From positions 344,583-390,254 of the forward strand of contig BFEA01000460.1 of NCBI GenBank assembly GCA_003427395.1: a DNA stretch of 45,672 bases, written 5' to 3'. Each line of letters begins with the position of its first letter. Position 1 is the stretch's first letter. The translations under genes and the position numbers were made by a program. The notes beneath the pieces are model-generated. The model worked only from the letters and a program-made list of their open reading frames with translations, made no database searches and had not been told where the DNA came from. Source of the DNA: Chara braunii (lineage: Eukaryota > Streptophyta > Charophyceae > Charales > Characeae). Below are positions 9,651 to 22,966 of the stretch, in pieces.

Positions 9651-10021
9651 CTCAATCGACCCAGTCAACCCTCACGCAAAATTGCCTTTCTCCCAACCCT
9701 CCCCTATATGCAATCCCTTTTTACAGTCTGCTTTCAATCAAACAATAAAGCTGAAACTGACATTATACATACATTCCTTTATTTAGTCTGGTTATGTCTA
9801 GAAAGTCAAACTGAAAGTCAAAGTAGGGATGCAGACCATATACTCAATCAAACATAGCAATGAATACAGATAGGGGTTATAATCAGGTCTATAGAAGGAA
9901 AGCAATGGTTACCTTTCAGTTCCCTGCCTCCAGAACTCCTTCCGAGTCCCGGCAGAGCTTCCGCAATCGGTGGACAGACTCCCCACAAAGCCTTGCCGCA
10001 GTCCTACGGGTTACAATCCCG

Positions 10022-10070
10022 CCTGCCGCCTTACTCTCGGAACAGGACTAGACTGAGAGTAAGAAGGGCA
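10022..10070. repeat. Long-arm hairpin
   Basis: CTGCCGCCTTACTCTC (about 10023-10038) pairs with GAGAGTAAGAAGGGCAG (10054-10070), with nine contiguous perfect pairs at the inner end and a 15-base loop. It is the last clear hairpin of the 5.4-10.1 kb zone. Confidence 0.8.
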
Positions 10071-10280
10071 GAAGATAAGGGGTTTCAGACTCTCGACATA
10101 CAAGAGAGGGACAGACTCAACTCGCAGGAGAGGGCCTTGTTACCTTCACGCGCATGAGGGGGCCGCAATGGTGGTCACAGTCGTAGCAGCAATTCGATCC
10201 AACTGAAGTCAAACACCAGCCATCGACTCCCTGATGATTCCCCGACCTCGCCACACGACTTCCTTTCAACAAGCTTGACT

Positions 10281-10282
<2 letters not shown>

Positions 10283-10342
<60 letters not shown>

Positions 10343-10448
10343 NNNNNNNNNNNNNNNNNNNNNNNNNNNNNNNNNNNNNNNNNNNNNNNNNNNNNNNNNN
10401 NNNNNNNNNNNNNNNNNNNNNNNNNNNNNNNNTTTTTTTTTTTTTTTT
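10283..10448. other. Assembly gap (90 N) inside a poly(T) tract
   Basis: About 60 T precede and 16 T follow a run of N at 10343-10432. The true length of the homopolymer and of any sequence in the gap is unknown. On the minus strand this reads as poly(A), compatible with a retroelement tail. Confidence 0.95.
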
Positions 10449-12888
10449 CCGAATCTCAACGCCTCCCCTTAGAATAGTTATCGCTACACTGCAGTCTTTA
10501 TAACAGGAAGGAGTTCTCAATCGGTCCTCCCTTGCGAGTAACACAACGTAACACAGCAGCCATTCAAGAGTAGACCGGAGGAGGCGACAGGTCAGCTGTA
10601 CGCAGGTTGCCACTCAGATACAGCACTTGCAGCCTCGTCTTCCATCAGCTGCTCATCCATACATGTCGCAAACACAGTCCGCAGTCACCATACTCCGCCA
10701 TACACTGCGAATCATGTTTTCACAGCAACTCAAACTAGCGACTCTCTACAGTAACAACTGAGCCGAAATCGAACTGCGTCCTCCATTCAACCTATAGGCA
10801 GATACACTGCCAGCTCCGAGGCACGAGAACAGTCAACGCTGCAGCCTGACCCTCGACTCACCCCTTCATCTCGTCGCGGCCCACTGCTAGTTCTCACTTA
10901 GTAAGATGCACGGCCCAACGGCCCTGACCTCGAAGTATAAGTCGTGGCTTAGAAGGCACGGTCAGAACTCTTCATAGCAAGGCAACAGCAACTGCAGGGG
11001 ATAACAGGGCAAGCGGACCCACAGTTCGGCGACCTGCGGAGCGAAGCACAAGGCACCAGCGATAAGGTAACCAACCTATTGAGCCAGGGAGTCACTCCGA
11101 CAAGCATCCGTCATCACTTGCAGGCAACAAAGACATCCGAACCGAATGGCCCCCACCTCTATGTGCCTGCCCCGCTCTAACTGTCAAGTGAGTGTCTCTT
11201 CCTCCTTCGACTCTGCGCCCTTCCTGCCCCTAGCGCCCATGCATTCGCGTTGCCCCTCACGGAAGTCCTGCCACGTAAGTACGGCGGTCCGACTGTACCA
11301 CATATCCCCCCCCCCCTCTGAATAAGCAGCGGGGATGAGCAAAATCGGAATGAATCTTCCACTTAGAACTCGGAAAGGTGCATATCTTCTATAGGTGAGT
11401 TTTATAAGATCAGGAAAATAAAAAAACGAAGAGGTAAGGCAGAAAAGAAAAGAAAGAAAAATAAAACAGAAAAAGTCGAATCCGCCCCTAAAACACGGCT
11501 ACGTACATTGACGATACCCCACCATCTCTGTGCGCAACTATCACACTTTGCAACTTGAAAACTACCCACTTAGCTCAAAATCCGAGCTTGCCATCGTGTT
11601 CGCCACTTATCGAAACCTCCAAATCGGGTCTTAGATCGCCGCACTCCATTGAGGAACGGGTGATTCGTTCGTTTTCCTGTTTCGCCATTCCCATGTTTTC
11701 GACACCACCTCGCACCTCGTTCTCTTACTACGTCCCTTTACACTAACTTTTTACTAATTTCAACCTCAGATATGGTGTCGCCCACCCCTAAAACCCCAAT
11801 TGTAAGTCCTTCCTCGCTCGATTTAATCTAGAAACGAGCGAGTTATACGTTTCTCCATTCTCGTTCTCCTTCACCTTTGCCATCTTCGCGCGTGATATTT
11901 TCTTCTAACCTCTTTCTCTACTACCTTATCGCTAAGACTAACCTCTCCTTCGAAGTCTCCCACCATCATAACCCCCAAAACGACTCCTCCCTCCCTCGAT
12001 TTGGTCGAGGATTGAGGGAGATATTCGTTCTTCCTTCTTCTCCCGCTCACTCCGCCATAGCCCGCTCCGCTTTCGCATGAACTTTTTCGGGGATCACGTC
12101 CGGGTTCGTCCCCCTTTCTCTTCTCCTCCTCCGGCTGCCTAACTGCTCCGCTTTCCTTTGAGCCTGTCCCCCCTCGCCGTCACAGTCTCAGTGCCTGTTC
12201 GCTCGTCGGTAGGCACCCGGCACGCTCTCATTCTCCTTCTCTCACGCCATCCTCCGCTCCTCTGCGCTCTCTTCATTCTCCCCTCTTCGCAGTCTGGGTC
12301 AATCTCCCAGCCGATGTCCGACTTCCCTTCTGCGCAGCGGAGCTGCCCACAGTCCCCGGTCACAGTGCGCTGTCCTACAGCCGAGCAGCTAGGCCGTTGA
12401 ACACCTCCGACTGCCCTGGGGAAAAGCTTCCGGTTGAATGGGCCACTAGTTGGCCCAAGTGGCCTCCTGCCCCTATACCCGCCCGACGAAAGGCTGTAGC
12501 AGTACAGCTGCAAACCTCCCCACAGTGCCCGTGGCCCGCTAGACCGTGCCTAGTTCACCATCCTTCGGGTCCCTGCAGCATGCCCTTACTCAAAAACTCT
12601 CACTGCGAATAGTGGGAGGCAAGTGGTCCTCTCACAGCGCCCCCCCTGGCCTGCTGCAAAGCCTTCGGCTTGAACCCTGGTGAGGTGGGTCCTGATGCAG
12701 ATCTTGGTGGTAGTGGCAACAGAAATAAGAATGAACGTCGCGCGTCCTGCTGGTCCACGACGCCGCGCACACCCAGGCTGCGCTTGGTTGTGCCCCGCCG
12801 TCAATACCCCCCGCGAGCCGCTCACTTCGGCGAGGACCCTAGCTTCCTCTCGTGTGCGTCGTCAGACGGGCGAGGCTCCTCTGGCGTA
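10449..12888. other. GC-richer, pyrimidine-rich stretch without a recognisable gene
   Basis: Base composition changes here, and the stretch 11600-12400 is rich in C and T on the plus strand. Several open frames of 60-124 codons exist but have biased Arg/Ser/Pro/Leu composition and no domain I recognise. Confidence 0.4.
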
Positions 12889-12901
12889 ACTTGCAAAAAA
12901 C

Positions 12902-12930
12902 ATGCCAAATACCCTTGTAAGGGTATTGGG
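12902..12930. repeat. Perfect 9-bp hairpin
   Basis: AATACCCTT and AAGGGTATT are exact reverse complements separated by GT (about 12908-12927). No T-run or gene end adjoins it. Confidence 0.7.
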
Positions 12931-14923
12931 TACGACACCGTCCAAGGTTGGTCATCAGAATCTGGACACCTCTCTCTATCTTGACCCCATGAAGATGATT
13001 CACATTTGTTCTAACGTTGAATCCCGGTTTGTAATAGACCCTTGAAACCATCATTTTTTTGCCTTGATGCCCAGCTTAAGGACTGTTGTGAAGTCAACAC
13101 GCTTATGCAGCAATTCCCTCATTATTCTCTTTTGTTTCCCGTTTGGCATGTGATTCACGAAAACCATGCACTTATCCATTTCTGAAAGCATTTTCTTTTA
13201 TATTTCTTTCTTAAGGAACGATTATGTCCTACACCAAACTCTGGTCACCTCTTGTTCGTCAAAGATAGGTATTTTCCGCATCCTTACCACAGATTGAGAG
13301 TCAACATCCCCTTGTTCGTGGTGGACGAGCAATGTAAAGGAATCGATAGGCTGTAGAATCCTACCTCACACTCAAGAAGTTGAATATTTTTTTCGCAGGG
13401 ATTTAGATGTCAATTACGCTTACTTCTCACATGTGATTAAAAACTTACGTTGGAGAGACGAGAGTGTCCAACTTATTTAGTTGATCTACTCTATAACTTC
13501 TCGCCCCCACAGGGATTGGTCATTTGCAGCATCTAGATTGTGGAGTTTTCCTCTACCCTCTTACGTTTGGAGTATCCTAGAGAGGGAACTTCAGAGAGGG
13601 TCGGACTACACCACCTATCGATACTAGTAGGCTCTTTGATGAGGAATGGGACACGTAGTGGAATTTTGCCCTTATTTCCCCTCATATCTTGAGAAGATAC
13701 TACGAGAGGATTAGAGCTCCTGGTTACACAGTGTTAGACGAGGGAGATTTCGTGGCAGAAGACAACGACCAAGTCACTAGAAATGTATCTTGGACACAAT
13801 CTGTATCTTGCAACAAAGTTTCCCTCATTTCTAAACGCATGCCCTAATTGTATAATGGAAATAAATTAACCCAAGCGTTTGTCCAGACGAAATCGCTCCG
13901 CCTAGATCATAAGACTTCAGAAACGCCATGTTACAAAAGTGACGGTTGTCTTTTTAGTTGTCTCTCAACTCAAATAAACAAGGTCCCTTACCTCCCCCTT
14001 ATTCGAGTTTTTTAATGGACAACCCCCTATGGCCATGTTCGCTCCTCAAAACACAAAATATCCATAGTCAAATGTTCAGGCATAAGAGTATCGACCTCCA
14101 ACCAAAATAGTTATCCTCTCTAAGAGCATGACGGGTTTGTAGGGTAAACTCCACCTAGTCACCCTCTATAGACTCGGGGGGCTCATGCTACCACTCCGTA
14201 AAGACAAAAAACTCCTTCGTTATCTATCGATGCGACATCCGATCAGATCTAACTTGAAGATTTACTTTAATACTAACTCAGGAAACAAAAAACCTTCAAC
14301 CGATTTTTAATCTACCCTTATCACTGAAATACGTAGGTCCTACCTAACTATCATGGCGAGGTGTGAGAGACTAGTATCATATTTTTCTAACTGAGGGTCA
14401 TTTGACCCTTATTCAAGCTCGGGAACCAACCTATCATAGACATAATAACGCATGTAGGTCAATGGGAAGTCTGTGTGTAAGAGTACATTTTTTAATCGTT
14501 TTTTGTTCGAACTCTACATACCTGTTTTATTCCAGTTTTGTTTCAATAGTGCACATGCAATATAGTCAAATGGTGATTATGTCTTTTATTCGAAAACTCC
14601 ACATGTGTTGTATCCGAATACTGACTTTGTTTTCTATTTAAACATTCGCCCTATTTTTATACTCGAATTAAAGTAGCATTTTTTTTCAATACAAGACACA
14701 TATTATATTTAGAAATTTAAGTAAAACACACGCCTTTCATTCGAATACAAAACATGTACTACATTTAAATTTTTATTAGAGTTTTATTAAAAAAACGTGT
14801 TTAGCCAGGTATGGGATAAGAATTAAAAGGGGGTGATTTCTCAGACAAAAAAAGGTTCAAAACTTCGGAAAAATCTTCTATTCCGATACAAAGAGTGTAT
14901 TGCATTAGGAAAAAAATTAAAAA
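12931..14923. other. AT-rich non-coding DNA with a degenerate repeat near its end
   Basis: No domain was recognised in translated fragments. From about 14500 to 14790 similar phrases recur (TTCGAA..., ACATGT..., TATTTAAA), suggesting an old tandem repeat with a period near 80 bp. Confidence 0.4.
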
Positions 14924-15505
14924 TGCCTCAAAAGTTGCGTTTCAATGTTGAAATAAATTTATATGGCCTAAATTTAGAATAAGCAAATTTTAAAGTTTTT
15001 TTCTCTATTTATTTATGATTTTTTAACAATTTTAAAATAATTAATAATGACTTATTTCCTTGGCTACCAGTCGGACCGCCTGGGTCACCCTATTTTCCAA
15101 GCAGCCTGGTCATACGAGGACTAGGGGAGGTGCTAGCCAAAAAAAAAAAAAAAAAAAAAAAAATCGAAAAAAAAATTATGTTACGCAGAAACATAAATCG
15201 AACAACGCTTGCCTCAGGGTCACATCGAAATTTTTTACCAAATTTAAATATAAAATTTAATTATATATATATATATATAGATATATATAGATATATATAT
15301 ATATATATCGTCACAAACAGAACTGTCCGGTAAACCATAGGCAGAGAGAGAAAAGAGGACAAGTATATATATATATATATATATATATATCATATTTATA
15401 TATCTATCTATATATATATATCTCCCTCTCTGCCTACGGTTTACCGGGCAGTTCTATTTGACGATATATATATATATATATATATATTTTCGCCCTGTCG
15501 GGCAA
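14924..15505. repeat. Poly(A)-containing repeat unit, copy 1 of 2, with foldback insert
   Basis: The unit opens GCCTCAAAAGTTGCGTTTCA and contains a GC-richer block starting CCAGTCGGACC and ending GCTAGCC before a long A-run. It continues with CAGAAACATAAATCGAAC and GTCACATCGAAAT, then AT repeats, and closes GTCGGGCAAGT. Copy 2 follows directly at 15509. The GC block begins GGCTACC and ends GGTGCTAGCC, so its ends are partly complementary. It could be a poly(A)-tailed SINE-like unit; no Pol III promoter was identified. Confidence 0.75.
15309..15463. repeat. Foldback (42-bp arms) inside AT microsatellites
   Basis: The arm at 15309-15350 (contains GGTAAACCATAGGCAGAGAG) pairs with 15422-15463 (contains CTCTCTGCCTACGGTTTACC), with a few mismatches. 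Outer (AT)n runs at 15263-15308 and 15464-15487 and an inner AT/TATC stretch surround the arms. It is absent from copy 2 of the host repeat. Confidence 0.85.
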
Positions 15506-15508
15506 GTT

Positions 15509-15915
15509 TGCCTCAAAAGTTGCGTTTCAATGTTGAAATAATTTTATATGGCCTAAATTTGAAATTAACAAATTTTAAAGTTTTTTTTCTATTTATTTCA
15601 AATTATTTGTGATTTTTTGATAATTTTAAAATAATTAATAATGACTTATTTCATAGGCTCCCAGTCGGACCTCCCGGGTTACCCTATTTTTCCAAGCAGC
15701 CCGGCCATACGAGTACTAGGGAAGGTCCTAGCCAAAGAGAAAAAAAAAAAAAAAAAAAAAAAAAAAAACAACAACAATAACAACAACAACAACTATGTTA
15801 TGCAGAAACATAAATCGAACAATGTTTGCCTCAAGGTCACATCGAAATTCTTTACCAAATTTCAAATAAAAATTTTAATTAAAAAGTTATATATATATCT
15901 ATATATATTTTTGTC
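15509..15915. repeat. Poly(A)-containing repeat unit, copy 2 of 2
   Basis: It matches copy 1 (14924-15505) throughout except that it lacks the foldback. It closes with GTCGGGCAAGT near 15915, like copy 1. Its A-run (15739-15769) is followed by an (AAC)n stretch. Confidence 0.75.
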
Positions 15916-18076
15916 AGGTCGGGCAAGTGGACTCAGACCACTCTGCTAACCAGCTTATTTCAATTTTTTTCTTAATCATGCAGTTTTTTTTAATCATAAA
16001 TATTTTATTTTTCATTTCTCGGAGGCAGCAAATGCACATAAAAACTAATGTTATTCAAACAGGAAAGAATTATATATATGTTATTTTATTTTGTTTTTTT
16101 AATATGAGATATTTTTTTTAGAAAAAATATATATATTTTTATATTAAAATGTACGAGATAATCAATATCTCACTACATTTGCTTTGCAAGGGGAGGTCGA
16201 AGCCCTGAGAGTGTTCTCCAGTTTCTGCGACGGCGCCGAAGTTGTAAGGAAACTTAAGAAGGTTGACGCCTATCGCTCACTAAAGTCAAGGGCAATGATG
16301 TTTGTCACCCATCGTACTTGCTCTAGAGTTTCTTAGCAATTGACACGAGGTTGGGGGGTTATATTGTCAGTCACGCCCCCTCATCAAGGTATAAATTATA
16401 TCTTGGTAAGACCGTTAAACAACATGCAAAGAAGGAATAATACAAATTGTTTATTTTTATTTTTTAGTATGGGAAGCGATAAAAGTTTTTTCACATGATT
16501 ATGGCCGTTTGAAATTTGAGTTCGACAAACGAACAAAAATAATTCAACTTGATAGTGTATACAAATAAATATTCAATATCTCATCAAGGTTGCACTTCGC
16601 TTGGTGGGGTTCAAATAAACAAATAAAGTTTGGCAATATCGTAGGAGCATACAGAAAGGAAAAGACTCACAAGTTCTCTCTAAATCCTTGATTTTAAAAT
16701 GTTTGTGCTTCCATTTGTAAAGGACGCAGGAAGATCTCGACGAGACATTTTTTGTACAAAATTTTATGGACACCCGTCAATTTAACAGTCATGGCCGACA
16801 TAGTGGAGTTTTAGCGCTTGCTATACGTGACTTACAACTCGCTTTGTAATGCAGATTGATGCAAAAAAGGGTTTGCTCAACTAGGGATTAAGAACCCGAT
16901 TTTTTCCATCAACAAATCTTTTGACATTTTTTATTCCTTTTAGCTGGATTTAACAGAATGAAGATGTGGATGATCAAGATCCAACGGTAGTTCGAGCCTT
17001 TGTTCAAAGTTGATATGACTTTGGGTTCGCTTGCGCTTTAATAGTGAGGAAACTTTTATCTACACTTGAATAATTTATTTTTGAATGAGTTGTACGAACA
17101 TGAAATAATGGTCTTCGTTTGTGCAAGTATCTTGAGTTGTCATTTTTTTTTCAAAATTATGAGAAGAAAGAAAAATACCGATTCAGCAGGAGTAGCCAAA
17201 CAAGGATTTTTCAAAACTAATATTTGACCTCAGTAGGATCGTGGTGATCACAATTACTAACAAAAAATGTTGTCACTAGTGATCATTTGACTAACCATAT
17301 CATCACAATAATACAAAAAATTGTGACTCAATCAAGCAAGGTCGGATAAGTTTAATCTGGAGGCCCGTTCAGATGGCTCACAAATATTCAACAATTGAAA
17401 TGTGGTTTATTAATTTGATTATCAATTAAAAAAAAAAAAATTGAAATATTGAACCCATCTCCAATAAAGGGAAGTTGTAAAACAAATCACCTCCTAATCT
17501 ATTATGTGAGTCTTGCAAAGCCTAAATAGAAGTCCGCAAGGCTCACGTAATTGATAAATGATATTTTTTTAACAATTGATGTAAGGATGATTTTTTGCTC
17601 AATCAACTCAGACTTTGAGCAGTCCCGCAAAGCCAAAATTGGAGCACCTTGAACTCTACAGTCATTCTTTAGTTTCCAGTAAACACTTTAAAGAATACGA
17701 AATTTAACCTTGAGTTCGTGTTCGGGGAATGCAAATAGTTTTTATGTTTTTCATCATAGTGCTTCAGATCCAAGCGATGCGTGCCCGAAAAATATCAAGC
17801 TTTGTGTGACATAAGGATGCTGATGGTCATGCACTTTCACAGAGGCAGCTGGCCTTATTTCGACAATAATTTACGAATACTTAAAATCAAATCATTTTTT
17901 TGCTTCATGATTTCGACAAACTTTCTCAGTGGATTAAGTTTCGACATCGATACATCTACTACAGTCTTCAAAGGCTTCCACACTTGTACTTCCATGAACT
18001 AAAAAAAACACTCATAAATTGTTTTTCGACAGTTATCATTCAAGGTCTATTATTCAGTTCGATAATTGTTCAAGCA
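15916..18076. other. AT-rich non-coding DNA, nothing recognised
   Basis: No gene is recognised on either strand; short frames are rich in Ile, Phe and Lys as expected from base composition. Confidence 0.4.
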
Positions 18077-18157
<81 letters not shown>

Positions 18158-18181
18158 CTATCTATCTATCTATCTATCTAT

Positions 18182-18212
<31 letters not shown>
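18077..18212. repeat. Compound microsatellite (CT)n-(CTAT)n-(CA)n
   Basis: (CT)n at 18077-18122 is followed by (CTAT)n with one interruption to about 18182, then (CA)n to 18212. Confidence 0.95.
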
Positions 18213-18214
<2 letters not shown>

Positions 18215-21200
18215 ATTTTCTCGTGTGTTTGTCTCACCCTAGTGCTTAGTCATAAGGTTTCTTGTCTACGGAAAGTATTTTGTAATGTTGGTGAGGGCAC
18301 TAACAGTCTTGGGTCGGTTACCAAAAAACTAGACGAGGGCACTACCACCAACCTTCTCTTCTCACAAATCACGATCCTTAATGCAATATAATCTGAATGG
18401 TCCCAGTAGGGATATAAGTCAGGTTCATCACATAAATATTTTGTTTTTTTGCATACTCATTCGCTCACTAACCAGTGGACTTTCATAGAAAATGTTTCGC
18501 ATGAATTTGACCATACATGAGGGTAAGTGCATCTGATTTCAAGAAAGATGAATAAACTATTATGATTGACACACATTTGTCAATGAGTAAGTTCTCCTTT
18601 AACAGGCATACCTAGCCCTTGTTTGGGGAGATGTTCATTCCAACTGCATGCCTGCTCTTTTTCTCTAACACGCTAATCAACAACGCATCTCCCCCCATTA
18701 TTCCCATGTTTTTCACTTGCTCTCCTCCGTGTCTTCTCACTAATCAAAACATCTTCTCCGCTTACTTTCCCTCCTTAACGTATATTCGTTTCCTTTTTAG
18801 TTATTTCTCTGTCACAAATACAAAGATGTGAAGGTATCAACTTACAATTTTGTTTAGATACTGTCTGTAATTTGCATGAGTTTATGAAATATATTTGGTA
18901 TGCGTATGAAGGTAACTCGTTTACTATGACATGCGTGAAAATCTTCCCAACAGAGGATATTTTTGTCACTCATCTATCATCCACCATATTTGTCTATGTG
19001 TTTCTCCCCCGAGCTAGCAGCAGTGGCTGCAGAGCGCACACACGAAGAGACTAAAGCAGGTATTGACCACCCTCTAGGTACCTCCAAGGGTACACTGTGG
19101 ACACCAAGCACACTTCTAAAAGTGTCCCCCGCGAAATCAATTCACTGTCACGCTGGTCTGTTTCGTATATAGTTTGTAGCACATGCCTCGGACCTCACAG
19201 GGAGGGCTAGCATCACTCGCGCCAACCACATTAGACTTACAGGCCCATAACAACAATAGTACCAGTGTTTTGGGAGTCTTGTCAGTCCAGAGGTACCGAT
19301 TATTGAACCAGCGGATGAAGTAAGAACCACAACGAAACCACTATTTTGGAGTAATCAAAACTTGAGTCATCATATCAAGTGTCGTAATCGGAATCAACGC
19401 CACCGAATAAGTTACTGTAGGAAGACTCGGTGTCGCATGACCAATGGTTATAACTAGGAACAATGTCTTTGAACTAGTTACCGCAACCTGAATCAATGGA
19501 GTAAGGTCAATTGTCATACTTAGAATCAAGGGCATTGGAACATTGTCGTTAACCAAATAATAAGTATCGTTGGTCAAACACCTGTAGCCAGATAATTTGT
19601 TTCACATGCAACATGAATTTATTACTGGGTCAATCAAAATTAATATTGTTGACCAGGATCAACATTGTTAGTCTTATGCTCGTAACAAGTGTATTTCTGT
19701 CGTATAAACCATGTCGTTTGTACCGGAGCAAAACGCCAAGCTCGTAACTCGTATGCATCATGATGTATCAAACCACAAATAAAATCCAACTTGCGTGGCA
19801 CAGTACATCATGCGCTGAGCACAAATACAAAACTCATGAGCTTTAACAAGGGTAGTAAACGGATAAAATCAAGAAGAAATCACTAAGAGTATAATTGAGG
19901 AAACAAAATAAAATAATAATATAATGATTTTTAAAAAAATAATTTTTAATTTTTATTTTTAGGTTTTAAATTTATTATAAAATTAGAGTAATTTGAGGTT
20001 CAGCGTTTGCAACAATTGGTTGGGGTATAAAATGTTACGAGAAGGTTCGCGCACATTCTTTTATTCAATGGTCAACTTGTACGGAAAGAGGCATGGGATG
20101 GGCAAAAAAAATGGGCGTCACAATTAGTCGGAATGGCGCTTCCGATTATATAAATCTAAAGGTTAGTATCAGTAGGCGACTGAGGGAAAATTACAGGTCA
20201 ATTAGGGCACCCTAATTTCTCACGAAATGTTTGGTAGAAGAAGACTCTAAAACACCTTTCCCGTAAAGTTTTAAAACTCACTCTTGCGAATTTCGGGGAC
20301 GCCTGACGTTGGTCACCCAACATCATCATATAAGGTGTTGCACGTCTCTTACCAGTAGTAGCATTTGTTTCCTCATATTATGAATCAGATACTGATGACT
20401 CTATTGTTTTACTATTCTCCCCCGAATGAGACCCTATTTTCCACCATGAGTAAAATGTGTCTTCCTCATATTGATTTTTTATGTGTTAAGGTACTTAATC
20501 AAACACCAATGTATGACTCCTCAACATATGTTCATCTTTATGTATTACTTGCATAATCCTCTTGATGAGGGAAGTCGAGATCGGTGGTGAAGAGGTTCTC
20601 ACTTGCGTCGTAATCATCACGAGAAGAGGACTGCATAGTATGGGAGGAAGTAGGAGTCAGTTTTACATGGACATGATAGTTGTGTGATAGAGTGCCTAAA
20701 GGAATAAATGGGATCCGGTAAGTGGAATAATACGAAGTGTTTGCATTATGATGGAAAATCGAATGCTGAATAAGAACAGTCAAGCGAGACTGGTTGATCG
20801 GTGAAAGTGATTGTGGAAAAAAATAGGGGAAGTCGAAGCAAAATGGTAACGTCATAATTAGTTGTGAAGTGCATCTATCTTATCTTTCGATCCCATATGT
20901 CGCTTGGGCATGATGAGCATCAGCACATGATGAGTGTACTTATAGTATTCTTCAAAAATACATGACTATAACCGACAAAAATTATTTTTTTATACTTTAA
21001 TGATTACAAGGAAGTACATATCCACTTTCGGTGCCATTTATTTGTTACTAAGGTGTCGACAATTCCAAAACAACGACTTTCCACTTTTCTTCCATGATTT
21101 TGAGTCTTAATAATTTGTGGGAATATGACTGCATTTTTGAAGCATACCCCACGTCTCTATGAAATTGCGTTATATAAAACATGCACCAATCATCGTGATT

Positions 21201-21684
21201 TGCATGTTATTAGTAAAGATATATATGACTTTTTGAATATTTGCTCAGTACTCATGATGCGCAACCCATGTTAAGTATTATCTTGATGACTGTTGCATTC
21301 TGCCAAATAACACAGTTATAATCTTTGAAGTCACTCTCCTCTTATTAGTTTGCTAGTAAGATACTGTTTTGAGAGTTTGTGATTTAAGAAACCCTTCCCA
21401 TAAAATTTACTTGTAAACACTATGTCTCTTTCTGTCTCTATTTCCCCTCTCTTTCAATCTCTCACTTGTTTCATAGGCCCACCCAATCGTCGTTGAGAAA
21501 GTCAACGCCACATGTGATGCATATTTAAATTGAAGCAATAAAAATAATAAGTGGATTAGCATGCAAGTGGGAATCTTTATGTAAGAATGTTACAGTCTTG
21601 ATCATTACAATCATGTTGATTGATATTAAGTTATACACGTGTGATGTCAACACAACTTCTCTCAGTTCTATTACATTTCAATAA
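18213..21684. other. AT-rich non-coding DNA, nothing recognised
   Basis: No gene is recognised. A short perfect hairpin (ACACTT/AAGTGT) lies near 19112. Confidence 0.4.
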
Positions 21685-21736
21685 ATACACACACACACAT
21701 ACACACACACACACATACATACATACACACATACAT

Positions 21737-21771
<35 letters not shown>
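21685..21771. repeat. (CA)n/(CATA)n microsatellite
   Basis: Almost uninterrupted CA and CATA units end directly before repeat copy C. Confidence 0.95.
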
Positions 21772-21775
21772 TGTA

Positions 21776-22290
21776 CGCGTTGTCGAGTGGATTAGATTCC
21801 GTATTTTTCATAAAGTGTCGAAGCTCTCCCGACCATGTCACGCTGAAGTTAAACAAAACAACATAAGAGACAACTTAGGGAGAACGAAAAATAACCCCGC
21901 AAACCGTAGAGACGGGCATAGTTGCGTCGTCACTTTGCTGTTCTAGCCGAGTGCGCCAACCGTACTTCCCATAGTCTCATACAACATGATAGGTCCCCAC
22001 GGGGCACAACTTACCTTCCCTAAGGGTCTGTCACCATCCTAATGGGTGTATCTCAACGGAGCTACTGACCCACATACGAAAGCTTTCAAAAGCAATTGCA
22101 GAGGTAGATCAGTCCAGGACGTTTGCTCGTTTTGCTATAGTACAAATAAGCTTGGTTAAACGCCAAGCGGACCCGAACGTCGTCCGTTTCTTATGACGTT
22201 AATCTCCTAAGTATGGGGTAGACATCGATCGACTAAGACGACCTCAACCAAGTGTGAAACTACAAATTAATCCTAGTCCCTTAAGTACTC
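21776..22290. repeat. Dispersed repeat family, copy C
   Basis: It opens GTTGTCGAGTGGATTAGATT and closes AATCCTAGTCCCTTAAGTA. It shares with copy B the blocks GCCGAGTGCGCCA, CTGTCACCATCC, GAGCTACTGACCCAC, TACGAAAG and GCAGAGGTAGATCAG. It shares with inverted copy D the ACTAGGATTAAT end and the GCGGGGTTATTTT/CTCCCTAAGTTGT block in reverse complement. The segment ACCATGTCACGCTGAAGTTAAAC (21832-21854) loosely resembles the 5S rRNA internal region; I treat that as unproven. Confidence 0.75.
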
Positions 22291-22966
22291 AACTTACAGA
22301 AACAAACTAAATTGAAATTAGACTAAATAAAATTGACCATAAAAAATATTAAAAAATAAAAACATCTTAATTAAAATTAACGTTATTAGCTTGTCAACAA
22401 AAAGTTGGTTTTGACCATTACCTCGATGCTACTCTCAAGATACTAGGGCTATTTTGGTTTTGACTTGATGAGGTATGTTTGTCAAAGTTATAGGTTTTAC
22501 CTTGTTGCTAACCTAATATTAGGTATGCACACCTATCTCTGCACATCTCAATTCCTCTTGGAAGACAAATTATTTTGTGAATTATTCTTGATCATATGCA
22601 TTAATTCAAGTGTTACAAGTTTATGTAAAATGTTCACTCATATAGTTCCTTATATTATCACAATACTTTACTACAAATGCCACAACTACTTTTGACCAAC
22701 TTCAACGCGGAATTTGCTTACTTCGTGCTTGGTTACCCCTCAATGTCAGAGCATGATAGTCTCATCATCGGGGAACCCAGACACTATCCTTCTGGTTGGT
22801 CTTATCTACGAGAGTTTTTTTTAATATATATTTAATATTACCTTGTCGAACCATGCAAAATAACAATGACCTTGGCATAGAAACAACCTAACGTTGTCCT
22901 TTGGTCAACCTATAAATGCTCGTTTAGCCATTATATAATTTTTGGTCCTCTTGAACCTCAGTCTTG
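22291..22966. other. AT-rich non-coding DNA, nothing recognised
   Basis: No gene or clear repeat was recognised. Confidence 0.4.

Noticed and set aside
10175-10613. Lys-rich or Phe-rich frames across the gap
   Set aside because: They are translations of poly(T)/poly(A) and N.
12908-12927. Transcription terminator hairpin
   Set aside because: No adjoining T-run or gene end, and bacterial-type terminators do not apply here.
21832-21854. 5S rRNA gene in repeat copy C
   Set aside because: Only a short loose resemblance to the 5S internal region; no 120-base 5S match around it.
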